Shown: positions 35,002-44,270, numbered from the stretch's first letter. The stretch: DNA of 64,000 nt from Mesorhizobium hawassense (GCF_003289945.1 NZ_QMBP01000003.1:1-64000), one strand, 5' to 3'. The notes: generated by a model not told the origin, from the sequence alone. Made by a program: numbers and translations.

Positions 35002-37914
35002 ATGAACATCAAGGCCGACTTCCCGACACTCATCGAAGAGATCGACTACGGAACGCCGGAGTCGACGGCGACGAGGCAGATAACGCTGACCGTCGACGGG
35101 CAAAGCATCACGGTGCCGGAAGGCACCTCGATCATGCGCGCGGCAATGGAAGGCGGGGTGGAGATCCCGAAACTCTGCGCCACCGACATGCTGGACTCCT
35201 TCGGCTCCTGCCGCGTCTGCCTGGTCGAGATCGAAGGCCGCGGCGGTACGCCGGCCTCGTGCACCACGCCGGTCGGCGAGGGCATGGTGGTGCGCACGCA
35301 GTCGGACCGGCTCGACGCCATCCGTCGCGGCGTCATGGAACTTTACGTCTCCGACCATCCGAGCGGCTGGAACGAGAAGGCCGGAACCGGCGCCAGCGAG
35401 TTCGACGTCGTGGCGAAGTCCGTCGGCCTCTCCGAGAACCGTTACGGGGTCGCAGGCCGCAACCACGTCAAGGAAGAAGGCGGCGTCGCGCCCGGCCATG
35501 GCTCTTTGGCCGTCGACTATATCGCCCGCGACGAATCCAACCCCTATTTCACCTACGACCCGGCGCAGTGCATCGTCTGCTCGCGCTGCGTGCGCGCCTG
35601 CGAGGAGGTGCAGGGCACCTTCGCGCTGACCATCGAGGGCCGCGGCTTCGAATCCCGCATGGTCGCCGGCATGCACGAGGACTTCATCGCTTCGGAATGC
35701 GTGTCCTGCGGCGCCTGCGTGCAGGCCTGCCCGACCGACGCGCTGCGCGAGAAGACCGTACTCGAAAAGGGCATGCCGGAGCGCTCGGCGGTCACCACCT
35801 GCGCCTATTGCGGCGTCGGCTGCTCGTTCAAGGCCGAAGTCAAGGATGACGAGGTCATCCGCATGATGCCCTACAAGGATGGCAAGGCGAACCACGGCCA
35901 TTCCTGCGTCAAGGGCCGTTTCGCCTATGGCTACGCCACCCACAAGGACCGCATCCTGTCGCCGATGATCCGCGAGAAGATCTCCGATCCTTGGCGCGAG
36001 GTGAGCTGGGAAGAGGCGATCGCTCATACGGCGAAGGAATTCCGCCGCATCCAGTATCAGTATGGGCGTACCGCCATCGGCGGCATCACCTCGTCGCGCT
36101 GCACGAACGAGGAGACCTACCTCATCCAGAAGCTGGTGCGGCAGGGCTTCCGCAACAACAATGTCGACACCTGCGCGCGCGTCTGCCATTCGCCGACCGG
36201 CTACGGGCTCGGCCAGACCTACGGCACCTCGGCCGGCACGCAGGATTTCGATTCGGTCGAGTTCACCGACGTCGCGGTGATCATCGGCGCCAATCCGGTT
36301 TCGGCCCATCCGGTGTTCGCCTCGCGGCTGAAGAAGCGGCTGCGCCAAGGCGCCAAGCTGATCGTGCTCGATCCGCGCCGCACCGAGATGGTCAAGTCGG
36401 CGCATATCGAGGCGGACTATCACCTGCCGCTGAAGCCCGGCACCAACGTGGCGGTGCTGACGGCGCTGGCGCATGTCATCGTCACCGAAGGGCTGTTCGA
36501 CGAAGCCTTCGTGCGCGAGCGCTGCGATTGGGCCGAGTTCCAGGACTGGGCATCCTTCGTCGCCCTGCCGGAGAACAGCCCCGAGGTCGTCGGCAAGCTG
36601 TCGGGCGTCGACCCCGAACTGATCCGGGGCGCCGCGCGCATGTACGCCAAGGGCGGCAACGGCGCGATCTATTACGGCCTCGGCGTCACCGAACACAGCC
36701 AGGGCTCGACCACGGTGATCGCGATCGCCAACCTCGCCATGGCCACCGGCAATATCGGCCGCCCAGGCGTCGGCGTGAACCCGCTGCGCGGCCAGAACAA
36801 CGTGCAGGGCTCCTGCGACATGGGCTCGTTCCCGCACGAGCTGCCGGGCTATCGCCACATCTCCGGCGAGGCCGTGCGCGACATCTATGAGAGCCTGTGG
36901 GGCGTGAAGCTGGACGACGAGCCTGGCCTGCGCATCCCCAACATGCTGGATGCCGCGGTCGACGGCTCGTTCAAGGGCATCTACATCCAGGGCGAGGACA
37001 TCCTGCAGTCCGATCCCGACACCAAGCATGTCGCCGGCGGCCTCGCCGCGATGGAATGCGTGGTCGTGCACGACCTCTTCCTCAACGAGACGGCGAACTA
37101 CGCGCATGTCTTCCTGCCGGGTTCGACCTTCCTCGAGAAGGACGGCACCTTCACCAATGCCGAGCGCCGCATCAACATGGTGCGCAAGGTCATCGAACCG
37201 AAGGCGCGCTATGCCGACTGGGAAGCGACGCAGGAGCTTGCCCGCGCCATCGGGCTCGACTGGAACTACACGCATCCCTCGCAGATCATGGACGAGATTG
37301 CCAAAACGACGCCGAGCTTCGCCAACGTCTCGTTCGAGCTGCTCGACCGCGTCGGCTCGGTGCAGTGGCCCTGCAACGACAAGGCGCCGCTCGGCACCCC
37401 GATCATGCATGTCGAGGGCTTCGTGCGCGGCAAGGGCAAATTCATCCGCACCGAATATGTCGCGACGGACGAGCGGACGGGTCCGCGCTATCCGCTGCTG
37501 CTCACCACCGGCCGTATCCTGTCGCAGTACAATGTCGGCGCGCAGACCAGGCGCACCGAGAACGTCGCGTGGCACGCCGAGGACCGGCTGGAGATCCATC
37601 CGCACGACGCCGAAGTCCGCGGCGTGCGCGAAGGCGACTGGGTGCGGCTGGCGAGCCGCTCCGGCGAAACCACGCTGCGCGCGCTGATCACCGACCGCGT
37701 CTCGCCGGGCGTCGTCTACACGACCTTCCATCACCCGGACACGCAAGCCAACGTGATCACCACCGACTTCTCGGACTGGGCGACCAACTGTCCGGAATAC
37801 AAGGTCACCGCCGTGCAGGTGGCGCCGTCCAATGGTCCGACCGACTGGCAGAAAGACTATAACGAACAGGCGCAACAGAGCCGTCGTATCGCACCGCTGG
37901 CGGCGGCGGAGTAG
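35002..37914 (+). CDS. fdsA: NAD-dependent formate dehydrogenase catalytic subunit FdsA
   Basis: A 970-residue bis-MGD molybdenum (or tungsten) enzyme subunit. It has an N-terminal [2Fe-2S] domain (residues 25-110), two ferredoxin motifs CIVCSRCVRAC near 194 and CVSCGACVQAC near 237, and a molybdopterin oxidoreductase [4Fe-4S] motif CAYCGVGC near 267. The metal ligand is Cys395, followed by His396, in CARVCHSPTGYG; it is TGC, so no selenocysteine. The C-terminal MopB domain starts near 830. It oxidises formate to CO2 in the cytosol. Confidence 0.96.
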   Translation: MNIKADFPTLIEEIDYGTPESTATRQITLTVDGQSITVPEGTSIMRAAMEGGVEIPKLCATDMLDSFGSCRVCLVEIEGRGGTPASCTTPVGEGMVVRTQSDRLDAIRRGVMELYVSDHPSGWNEKAGTGASEFDVVAKSVGLSENRYGVAGRNHVKEEGGVAPGHGSLAVDYIARDESNPYFTYDPAQCIVCSRCVRACEEVQGTFALTIEGRGFESRMVAGMHEDFIASECVSCGACVQACPTDALREKTVLEKGMPERSAVTTCAYCGVGCSFKAEVKDDEVIRMMPYKDGKANHGHSCVKGRFAYGYATHKDRILSPMIREKISDPWREVSWEEAIAHTAKEFRRIQYQYGRTAIGGITSSRCTNEETYLIQKLVRQGFRNNNVDTCARVCHSPTGYGLGQTYGTSAGTQDFDSVEFTDVAVIIGANPVSAHPVFASRLKKRLRQGAKLIVLDPRRTEMVKSAHIEADYHLPLKPGTNVAVLTALAHVIVTEGLFDEAFVRERCDWAEFQDWASFVALPENSPEVVGKLSGVDPELIRGAARMYAKGGNGAIYYGLGVTEHSQGSTTVIAIANLAMATGNIGRPGVGVNPLRGQNNVQGSCDMGSFPHELPGYRHISGEAVRDIYESLWGVKLDDEPGLRIPNMLDAAVDGSFKGIYIQGEDILQSDPDTKHVAGGLAAMECVVVHDLFLNETANYAHVFLPGSTFLEKDGTFTNAERRINMVRKVIEPKARYADWEATQELARAIGLDWNYTHPSQIMDEIAKTTPSFANVSFELLDRVGSVQWPCNDKAPLGTPIMHVEGFVRGKGKFIRTEYVATDERTGPRYPLLLTTGRILSQYNVGAQTRRTENVAWHAEDRLEIHPHDAEVRGVREGDWVRLASRSGETTLRALITDRVSPGVVYTTFHHPDTQANVITTDFSDWATNCPEYKVTAVQVAPSNGPTDWQKDYNEQAQQSRRIAPLAAAE

Positions 37915-37916
37915 TC

Positions 37917-38747
37917 TTGACCGCGCGGCGCAAAGCCACGACGCAAATCTCGCGGCTGGCGCATCGTGCCAGCGGCACCGCCGCCGCGAACCGCATGGTG
38001 CCGGAGGAGACGCCGGTGGCGTTCTCTTTCGCCGGCACCACCCATGCGGTGATGATGGCGAGCCCGGCCGATTTGGAGGATTTCGCGCTCGGCTTCTCGT
38101 TGACCGAAGGCATTATCGCCGATCCAAGAGAGATCGAAGCGATCGAGGTCGAGGATCTCGGTGCCGGCATCGATATCCAGATCAGGCTGAAGGACCAGGC
38201 CAACACGCGCTTCCAGGCGCGGCGGCGCAGGCTTGCCGGGCCGGTCGGCTGCGGTCTGTGCGGCATCGAGTCGATCGAGGAAGCAATACGCTCGGTCGAT
38301 GCCGTTGGTAAGTCAAAACTTACTCTCGGCGCTGACGACGTCGCGAGCGCCGTCCGGCTGCTGTCGAAAGTGCAGCCGCTGCACGCCGAGACCGGCGCGG
38401 TGCATGCCGCGGGTTTCTACGTTGCCGGCAAGGGCATCGTCATGGCGCGCGAGGATGTCGGCCGCCACAACGCGCTGGACAAGCTCGCCGGCGCGCTGGC
38501 CAAAGCCGGCATCGACGGTTCGACCGGCGCGGTCGTGGTGACCTCGCGCGTGTCGGTGGAGATGGTGCAGAAGACGGCCGCGATCGGGGCCGCGATCATC
38601 ATGGCTGTGTCCGCGCCGACCGCGCTCGCCATCCGTACGGCGGAAGCCGCCGGCATGACGCTGGTGGCGCTGGTGCGCGGCGATGATTTCGATATTTTCA
38701 CCCACCCGGACCGGGTGGCTTCCGGAGTTGCCAAGCATGTCGCATGA
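37917..38747 (+). CDS. fdhD: FdhD-family formate dehydrogenase accessory sulfurtransferase
   Basis: A 276-residue protein of the FdhD/FdsC family, which hands sulfur to the bis-MGD cofactor for active formate dehydrogenase. It carries the CxxC motif in VGCGLCGIESIEEA near residue 113 and the conserved FYVAGKGIVMAREDVGRHNALDKL. The start is TTG 37917, two bases after the fdsA stop, with GGCGGAG just upstream; a shorter start at a later codon cannot be excluded. Overlaps fdsD by 11 bases. Confidence 0.93.
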   Translation: MTARRKATTQISRLAHRASGTAAANRMVPEETPVAFSFAGTTHAVMMASPADLEDFALGFSLTEGIIADPREIEAIEVEDLGAGIDIQIRLKDQANTRFQARRRRLAGPVGCGLCGIESIEEAIRSVDAVGKSKLTLGADDVASAVRLLSKVQPLHAETGAVHAAGFYVAGKGIVMAREDVGRHNALDKLAGALAKAGIDGSTGAVVVTSRVSVEMVQKTAAIGAAIIMAVSAPTALAIRTAEAAGMTLVALVRGDDFDIFTHPDRVASGVAKHVA

Positions 38748-39024
38748 CGAAGACCACATCGCCAGCACCAAGGAAAAGCTGGTGCGCATGGCGAACCAGA
38801 TTGCCACTTTCTTCCATTCGAAGCCGCGCGAGGAAGGCATTGCCGGCGTGGCCGAGCATATCAACAAGTTCTGGGAGCCGCGCATGCGGCGCCAGTTCTT
38901 CGAGATGCTGGACGCCGGCACCGCGAATTTCGACGAGTTGGTGATCGCCGCTTCGGCCAAGATCAAGCGGCCGCAGACGCCCGAACAGGCCGACAAGAAT
39001 CTCGGCTACGCCAGGCAGGCCTAG
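38737..39024 (+). CDS. fdsD: Formate dehydrogenase delta subunit FdsD
   Basis: A 95-residue protein. KLVRMANQIATFFHS, EGIAGVAEHINKFWEPRMR and the helical end ELVIAASAKIKRP are typical of FdsD, a small component needed for active FdsABG in Ralstonia-like organisms. The ATG at 38737 has GGAG about 10 bases upstream and overlaps the end of fdhD. Last gene of the fds operon. Confidence 0.92.
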   Translation: MSHDEDHIASTKEKLVRMANQIATFFHSKPREEGIAGVAEHINKFWEPRMRRQFFEMLDAGTANFDELVIAASAKIKRPQTPEQADKNLGYARQA

Positions 39025-39156
39025 GCGAAGCGCCGGCAGCGCGACCGCGGGCGGCAAAAGTCTTACATTGCGACTCCCTAAAGTTTGACTGCGTAAGCGG
39101 CCTGCCTCTGCTATGCTCGACGCGAGAAAATCGTCTGGCCGGGCGGGATAGTTTGC

Positions 39157-40710
39157 GTGAGGCCGATCGAGACCAGATACGCCCGTAGCGGGGATGTGCG
39201 GATCGCCTATCAGGTGATTGGCCAGGGTTCGTTCGATCTGGTCTTCGCGCCGGGCTTCATCTCCAATCTCGACCTGCAATGGGAAGACGAAGGCTATAGC
39301 CGTCTCCTGAAGCGGCTTTCCACCTTCTCGCGGCTGATCCTGTTCGACAAGCGCGGCACCGGGCTTTCCGACCGCGTCGACCCCCGTCACCTGCCCAGCC
39401 TGGAGACCCGCATGGACGACGTGCGTGCGGTGATGGATGCCGCCGGCAGCGGTCGCGCGGCAATCCTGGGCGCGTCGGAAGGCGCGCCGATGGCGATGCT
39501 GTTCGCCGCCACCTATCCGGAGCGGACGCGGACGCTGGTGCTTTATGGCGGCTATGCGCATTTCCACAAATGGGTGATGCCGCCGGAGCGGCTGGAAGCC
39601 TTCATCGAGACGGCGGAAACGTCCTGGGGCACCGGGGCGACGTTACCGAATTTTGCGCCGGGCCGGGTCGACGACATGCATTTTGCGCAATGGTGGGCCC
39701 GGTTCGAGCGGCTGTCGGCCAGCCCGACCGCGGCGGCAGCGCTTGCCCGCATGAATGCGGATACCGATGTGCGCGGCATCCTCTCTGCAATCGCCGCGCC
39801 GACGCTTCTCCTGCATCGCCGCAACGATACCCGTGTCGATCCGGAAGCCAGCCGCTTCCTCGCCAGGAAGATCCACGGCGCCCGGCTGGTCGAGCTACCC
39901 GGGCGCGATCATCCGATCTGGACCGGTGACGTCGACCGCGTCGCCGACCTGATCGAGGAATTCCTGACCGGGGAACCAGCTGTCGCAGATGTGGACCGCG
40001 TGCTCGCCGCGCTGCTGGTAACCCGCATCTACGACACGGCACGGCTTGGCGACCGCTTGTGGAGCGAACGCAGCCTGCGCTTCCAGGAGAACTGGCGCAT
40101 GCTGGTCGGCCGACATGGCGGGCGCATCGCCGGAACGCATGGCGAACTGATGATTTCGCGCTTCGACGGCCCGGCGCGCGCCGTGCGCTGCGCGGCGCTG
40201 CTGCGCGAGGCGGCCCAGGAGATCGGTGTGGCAAGCGCGCAAGGCGTGCATGTCGGCGAGGTCGAGGTGCGCGGACCACCGACGGGACTGACGGCGCGCG
40301 TCACCATGCAGCTCGCCGCCCGTGCCGAGCGCGGCCATATCCTCGCATCTCGGCTGGTTGCCGATCTGGCGGCGGGATCCGGGCTGCATTTCACCGACGC
40401 CGGGCGCGGCGCCCTCGACGAACTGGACGAGCCGCTGGCGCTGGTGCAGGTGACGGCCGAACAGCACCTGGAACCAGCCTGCCGCCCCAAACCCAAACCC
40501 GCCGAACCGGCAACGTTGACGGCGCGCGAGAGCGAGGTGGTGAGCCTGATCGCCGACGGCAAGAGCAATGCCGCGATCGCCGCAGAACTCGATCTCAGCG
40601 AGCATACGGTCAAGCGGCACGTCGCCAACATCCTGCTCAAGCTAGACCTGCCGTCGCGAGCGGCCGCGGCTGCTTTTTCGGCCAGGCACGCTGGCCCGGA
40701 CGGGCCATGA
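39157..40710 (+). CDS. Alpha/beta-hydrolase / degenerate cyclase / LuxR HTH fusion regulator
   Basis: A 517-residue three-part protein. Residues 1-275 are an alpha/beta hydrolase with Ser107 in LGASEGAPM, an Asp in HRRNDTRVDP and His in GRDHPIWTGD. Residues 286-440 resemble a class III nucleotide cyclase domain, but the first metal Asp is lost (LLVTRIYDT where TDIVGST is usual) and the second is replaced (THGELM for AGDGF), so it should not make cAMP. Residues 450-505 are a LuxR/GerE helix-turn-helix (LTARESEVVSLIADGKSNAAIAA). It may hydrolyse or bind a small ester or lactone and regulate the genes just downstream. Start GTG is tentative. Confidence 0.88.
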   Translation: MRPIETRYARSGDVRIAYQVIGQGSFDLVFAPGFISNLDLQWEDEGYSRLLKRLSTFSRLILFDKRGTGLSDRVDPRHLPSLETRMDDVRAVMDAAGSGRAAILGASEGAPMAMLFAATYPERTRTLVLYGGYAHFHKWVMPPERLEAFIETAETSWGTGATLPNFAPGRVDDMHFAQWWARFERLSASPTAAAALARMNADTDVRGILSAIAAPTLLLHRRNDTRVDPEASRFLARKIHGARLVELPGRDHPIWTGDVDRVADLIEEFLTGEPAVADVDRVLAALLVTRIYDTARLGDRLWSERSLRFQENWRMLVGRHGGRIAGTHGELMISRFDGPARAVRCAALLREAAQEIGVASAQGVHVGEVEVRGPPTGLTARVTMQLAARAERGHILASRLVADLAAGSGLHFTDAGRGALDELDEPLALVQVTAEQHLEPACRPKPKPAEPATLTARESEVVSLIADGKSNAAIAAELDLSEHTVKRHVANILLKLDLPSRAAAAAFSARHAGPDGP

Positions 40711-40818
40711 GAGCCATGGCGCTTTCGGGGGAAGCGCCGGAGCTGCAGCAAGCGATATCAATTCTCCCCATGCAGGCCGGGCGATGTCGCCGAAGGGCAC
40801 TGCGAAATGGAGGATGAA

Positions 40819-41292
40819 ATGCTGAGACTCAATCGCAAGATCGGATTGCTGGCATTCGCCGCGGGCGTATTGCTGGCCATCACCCCGGCGCATGCCGAAG
40901 ATGCTTCCGCCACCGCCGCCTATAAGGACATCCAAGCCACGCTCGGCTCGGTGCCGGACATGTTCAAGACGCTGCCCGACGTCGCGGTCGCCGGCGCCTG
41001 GGCCGAAATCAAGGGCGTCCAGCTCAACCCCAAGACCGCGCTCGACGGCAAGACTAAGGAGCTGATGGGCCTTGCGGTCGCCTCGCAGATCCCCTGCCAG
41101 TACTGCATCTATTTCCACACCGAAGCCGCCAAGCTCAACGGCGCATCGGACGAGGAGATCAAGGAGGCCATCGCGATGGCCGCCATCGTTCGGCACTGGT
41201 CGACGATGCTCAACGGCAGCCAGGTCGACCTGGCGACCTTCAAGAAACAGACGGACGACGTGTTCGCGGCCGTCAAGGCCAAGTCGCAGTGA
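40819..41292 (+). CDS. Exported carboxymuconolactone decarboxylase/AhpD-like protein
   Basis: A 157-residue protein with a signal peptide (LLAFAAGVLLAITPAHA, cleavage near residue 26). The mature part is a CMD/AhpD-type helical domain with the redox pair CQYC in IPCQYCIYFHTEAAKLNGAS and the conserved AIAMAAIVRHWSTMLNG. AhpD family members use this CxxC with a nearby His as a peroxidase. GGAGG is 5 bases before the chosen ATG; the ATG at 40807 overlaps that site. A periplasmic location for an AhpD-like protein is uncommon. First of three small genes behind the LuxR fusion. Confidence 0.87.
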   Translation: MLRLNRKIGLLAFAAGVLLAITPAHAEDASATAAYKDIQATLGSVPDMFKTLPDVAVAGAWAEIKGVQLNPKTALDGKTKELMGLAVASQIPCQYCIYFHTEAAKLNGASDEEIKEAIAMAAIVRHWSTMLNGSQVDLATFKKQTDDVFAAVKAKSQ

Positions 41293-41374
41293 ACGAAATC
41301 CCTGCCCGGCGATCAGGCCGGGCAGCCCTTCCCCTGTCAACCGCCCGACCGAAGACGGGCATATGGAGGATGAT

Positions 41375-41737
41375 ATGCTGACGAAGACCCAAACCGTGGA
41401 CGGCGCGGCGATCAAGAAGGCGATCGAGGGCCGTGACGGAAAGATGCTGGCGAGCTTTTATGCCGACGAGGCGCTGGTCAGGGTGATCGACCGCAACAAC
41501 CCGCCGAGCAAGCCGCGCGAAATCCGCGGCCGCGCGGCAATCAGCACCTTCTGGGACGACATCTGCAGCCGGGCGATGATCCACAAGGTCGACACCACCA
41601 TCGCCGACGGCGACAGTCTCGCCTTCACGCAGGCCTGCACCTATCCCGACGGCACCAAGGTGTTCTGCGCCGCGATGCTCGAACTGAAGAACGGCCGCAT
41701 CGCCAAACAAACCGTGGTTCAAGCCTGGGACGAGTGA
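41375..41737 (+). CDS. SnoaL-like/NTF2-fold protein
   Basis: A 120-residue NTF2-like alpha+beta barrel (SnoaL-type). AIKKAIEGRDGKMLASFYADEALV and REIRGRAAISTFWDDIC are the typical helix and first strand; the strands DTTIADGDSLAFTQACTYPDGTK end in ELKNGRIAKQ. Members are isomerases, hydrolases or ligand-binding proteins; no specific role can be given. Its leader ATATGGAGGATGATATG is almost the same as that of the previous gene, suggesting duplication of the translation-start region. Confidence 0.86.
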   Translation: MLTKTQTVDGAAIKKAIEGRDGKMLASFYADEALVRVIDRNNPPSKPREIRGRAAISTFWDDICSRAMIHKVDTTIADGDSLAFTQACTYPDGTKVFCAAMLELKNGRIAKQTVVQAWDE

Positions 41738-41776
41738 TCAACCGCGGCCATGGCCGCAATCTGAGGGAGTACCAAC

Positions 41777-42091
41777 ATGTTCAGCGCCAGATGGCAGATC
41801 GACGCCAAGTTCGGACACAAGCAGACCGTGCTCGAACTGTTGAAAAAATGGGAACGCGAGATCGGCTCGCAGGTCGGGCTCGCCGACCTGAAATTCCAGA
41901 TCATGACCGGTTCGATCGGCGCGCGCGAGGCGACGGTCGAATCGCATCACCAGGTCGAAAGCCTCGCGCAATTGGAGGCTTTCTTCGCCAAGATCGGCAA
42001 GATCGACGCGCACGCCAAGTGGGGCAAGGAGATCGAGCCTTACGTCGTGTCGGGCACCAGCCTTTGGAATATATATCGCATCATCGAGTAG
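41777..42091 (+). CDS. Small hypothetical protein, dimeric alpha-beta barrel-like
   Basis: 104 residues. MFSARWQIDAKFGHKQTVLELLKKWEREIG has the ferredoxin-like strand-helix start seen in NIPSNAP/ABM dimeric barrel proteins, and the end SGTSLWNIYRIIE would be the last strand, but I cannot name a family. GAGGGAG lies 8 bases upstream. It follows the SnoaL-like gene by 39 bases and closes the cassette before the convergent membrane-protein gene. Confidence 0.78.
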   Translation: MFSARWQIDAKFGHKQTVLELLKKWEREIGSQVGLADLKFQIMTGSIGAREATVESHHQVESLAQLEAFFAKIGKIDAHAKWGKEIEPYVVSGTSLWNIYRIIE

Positions 42092-42119
42092 CGGTGATGT
42101 GCACGAGGATTTTCGGCCG

Positions 42120-42788
42120 TCAGTTGCGGCGGCCGAAACTTGCCCGCCCCGAGAAGCGAGCTTCCCGGGCTTGGGTGGCAGCCGCCTGGCGACCCGCAGC
42201 CCCCTGACCGGGCAGCGCCGCCTGCTTGGTCAGTGCCGCGGCGATCATGGCGTCCTCCTTGCGGGCACGCGCCGCATTGTCTCCGGCGAGCCCAGCGGTT
42301 GTAGGTGCCGCCGATGGTGGACGACGACGCCTGAACGCGAAGAACAGACAGAGCGCGCCGATCACCGCTGCCCCGACCGTTATCATAAGCCGCGATCCGG
42401 TCCGACCGGCATCCTGGATCTGAGCCGGCCTGGCGGGATTCTGGACGACCATCAGCTTGTCACCGGCCTGCGGCTCGCGATCTCCGCTCTTGTGCAGGTC
42501 GAGCGTGGTCTCCACGGCGTCGGCGCCTGCGCCGACATGCAAGGTGCCGGTGAATTTGCGCGTCACCGTCCATTCCTTGTCCGCGTACATGGCCTTGAAA
42601 GCGTCGACCATCTCGCAAGGGATCGAGGCGCTGCTGACCGTCTTGTAGATGATCCTGTGCTGGGTCGATTCCATCAGGGATTCGGTCTTGACGGCAACCA
42701 CTTCGGCCGGGACCCGAGGCCAATTGCTCTTGGTGATCATGTCCCTGGCGCAAAACACGGCGACCAGCAGGCAGAAGCCGCCGATCAT
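42120..42788 (-). CDS. Membrane protein with DUF3592-like extracytoplasmic domain
   Basis: A 222-residue protein with one transmembrane segment at the N-terminus (MIGGFCLLVAVFC), a central beta-rich part (NWPRVPAEVVAVKTESLMES ... HKSGDREPQAGDKLMVVQNPA), a second segment near 133-150 (LMITVGAAVIGALCLFFAF) and an Arg/Ala-rich cytoplasmic tail. The layout matches DUF3592-type proteins. No strong ribosome site precedes the ATG, so the start is uncertain. Function unknown. Confidence 0.72.
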   Translation of the reverse strand: MIGGFCLLVAVFCARDMITKSNWPRVPAEVVAVKTESLMESTQHRIIYKTVSSASIPCEMVDAFKAMYADKEWTVTRKFTGTLHVGAGADAVETTLDLHKSGDREPQAGDKLMVVQNPARPAQIQDAGRTGSRLMITVGAAVIGALCLFFAFRRRRPPSAAPTTAGLAGDNAARARKEDAMIAAALTKQAALPGQGAAGRQAAATQAREARFSGRASFGRRN

Positions 42789-43012
42789 GATCAGCTTGAT
42801 CTTCGAAACGCTTATGCGCGAACCCCCTCGCTGCGCGGTTTTCTGCCGGCAAGTCTTCGCGTTCAGGTTGAATATTCAGTAAATCCGCGAATATCTAAAC
42901 GTTGCGGCAGTTAACTACGCCTAACATTCAGAAAACAACATGCTGAACATTCTAACAACGCGGTTTGGCCGTGCTCGGCAGCGGTCTGTTTTTCCGGCGC
43001 TGAAATCCGAAT

Positions 43013-44251
43013 TCAGACAAAACCATTATGCACCATGAATGCGCGCCAGCCGCGCAGATTCACCAGCCGTCCTCTGTTGATCAGCTCTCGCATTATCGGA
43101 TCACGCTGAGAGGCCGGCATGTAATCGAGGATGCGGGCGCAATCATATTCCAGCAACACGCCTCGGATCAGCAAGTCGCGCTTGATCAAAGGGCTGTCCA
43201 TGACTCTGTGAAAAAGACCGAAGCCATAGTGGATCTGGCTGCCGTTTATGATGTGACCCATGATGTGGTTGACCAACGTCTCCCGCACTACCTGGTCGGC
43301 TGTCACGGACCGGCGCTTGCTTTCGTCGATCAGGCTGGACGCTCGCGCCGCCACCCTTGCGTATTCGGTGATTGTGGGCGTGGTGGCTTTGACGGGCTTT
43401 GAATCCGCCGCGCGATGAAGCAGGCTGGCCGTTTCGGTCGCGCCGGACAGCAAGGCTTTGAGATCGTAATTTCGCAGTGCGCCGTACGGTGCGTAGCGCA
43501 ATTTCTCGACCAGTTCAGGCAGGTTCATCCTGTCCAGCCGAAGCGCAAGTCTCTCGGCGGAATAAACGACGTCGGTCCTGTAGCCGCACTTCGCCAGGCA
43601 CTCGGAAAGCCCTATTTCGCCTCTCTGGATCGCATGCGGCCGAAGATCATAGGGCTTGTAGTGTCTCCAGAAGCGCTGAACCCGTGGGTCGGCAAATACG
43701 TCTCCGGTCAGGCTGAAGGCGTAGGTGCCGACATGGTGAACGAATTCATGGTTCTCGAAGGTGCCGACGACGTCATAGCTGCTGTCCGCCAAGGCGCCGA
43801 TCATGGCGTCCAGTCCGGGTCCATCGACGAACATGACGCTGTCGTTCAAATACAGCAGCCGGCGCGGGCGCAAGTTCTGCGCCTGCAGAAAAAGCGTGGC
43901 GGCGCGATAGGCGCCGAAATCCCTGCCGCGATTGCGGCGCACAAGGATGCGGTGCGCATCCGCCTTGAGCTTGCCCAGTTCCTCGTCGCTCAAATTGCCG
44001 TTGCAAACGACGATCGGATTGACATTGTGGCGACGCAGCGCCGCGAGCAGCTGCAAAAAATCGTCAGTGACGCCGAACAAGGCATATTTCACGACGATCG
44101 CAAACCGGTCGCCGACGGCCGGAGTTACAAGGTCGTCGGACACAAAGCGCGGGGTAAGCTCCGCCAGAACGGAGGGCGTTTGGCGAGCGCGGACCGCCGT
44201 TGAATACGCCTTTGCGGCAATCCAGTTCGCAATGCGATATGCAAGTCGCAT
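43013..44251 (-). CDS. RgpF-like rhamnan synthesis F family protein
   Basis: A 412-residue protein of the RgpF family, linked to rhamnose-containing cell surface polysaccharides. IVVKYALFGVTDDFLQLLAAL, the hallmark RRNRGRDFGAYRAA near residue 105, LYLNDSVMFVDGPGLDAMI and VGTYAFSLTGDVF are visible. The rest is alpha-helical. Its start lies only 19 bases from the start of the divergent tandem methyltransferase, so the promoters must overlap the coding sequence. The patch is less GC-rich than its surroundings. Confidence 0.82.
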   Translation of the reverse strand: MRLAYRIANWIAAKAYSTAVRARQTPSVLAELTPRFVSDDLVTPAVGDRFAIVVKYALFGVTDDFLQLLAALRRHNVNPIVVCNGNLSDEELGKLKADAHRILVRRNRGRDFGAYRAATLFLQAQNLRPRRLLYLNDSVMFVDGPGLDAMIGALADSSYDVVGTFENHEFVHHVGTYAFSLTGDVFADPRVQRFWRHYKPYDLRPHAIQRGEIGLSECLAKCGYRTDVVYSAERLALRLDRMNLPELVEKLRYAPYGALRNYDLKALLSGATETASLLHRAADSKPVKATTPTITEYARVAARASSLIDESKRRSVTADQVVRETLVNHIMGHIINGSQIHYGFGLFHRVMDSPLIKRDLLIRGVLLEYDCARILDYMPASQRDPIMRELINRGRLVNLRGWRAFMVHNGFV

Positions 44252-44270
44252 TCATCCCCCCAGCTTTCAT

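Noticed and set aside
36180..36190. Selenocysteine at the FdsA active site
   Set aside because: The codon is TGC (Cys395), and no TGA interrupts the frame.
34957..37875. A 972-codon open frame on the - strand opposite fdsA
   Set aside because: It mirrors fdsA codon by codon, has no recognisable domain and reads as low-complexity His/Asp/Arg/Val-rich sequence, as expected opposite a GC-rich gene.
39157..40710. Active adenylate cyclase annotation for the fusion protein
   Set aside because: Both metal-binding Asp positions are replaced, so catalytic activity is not supported.
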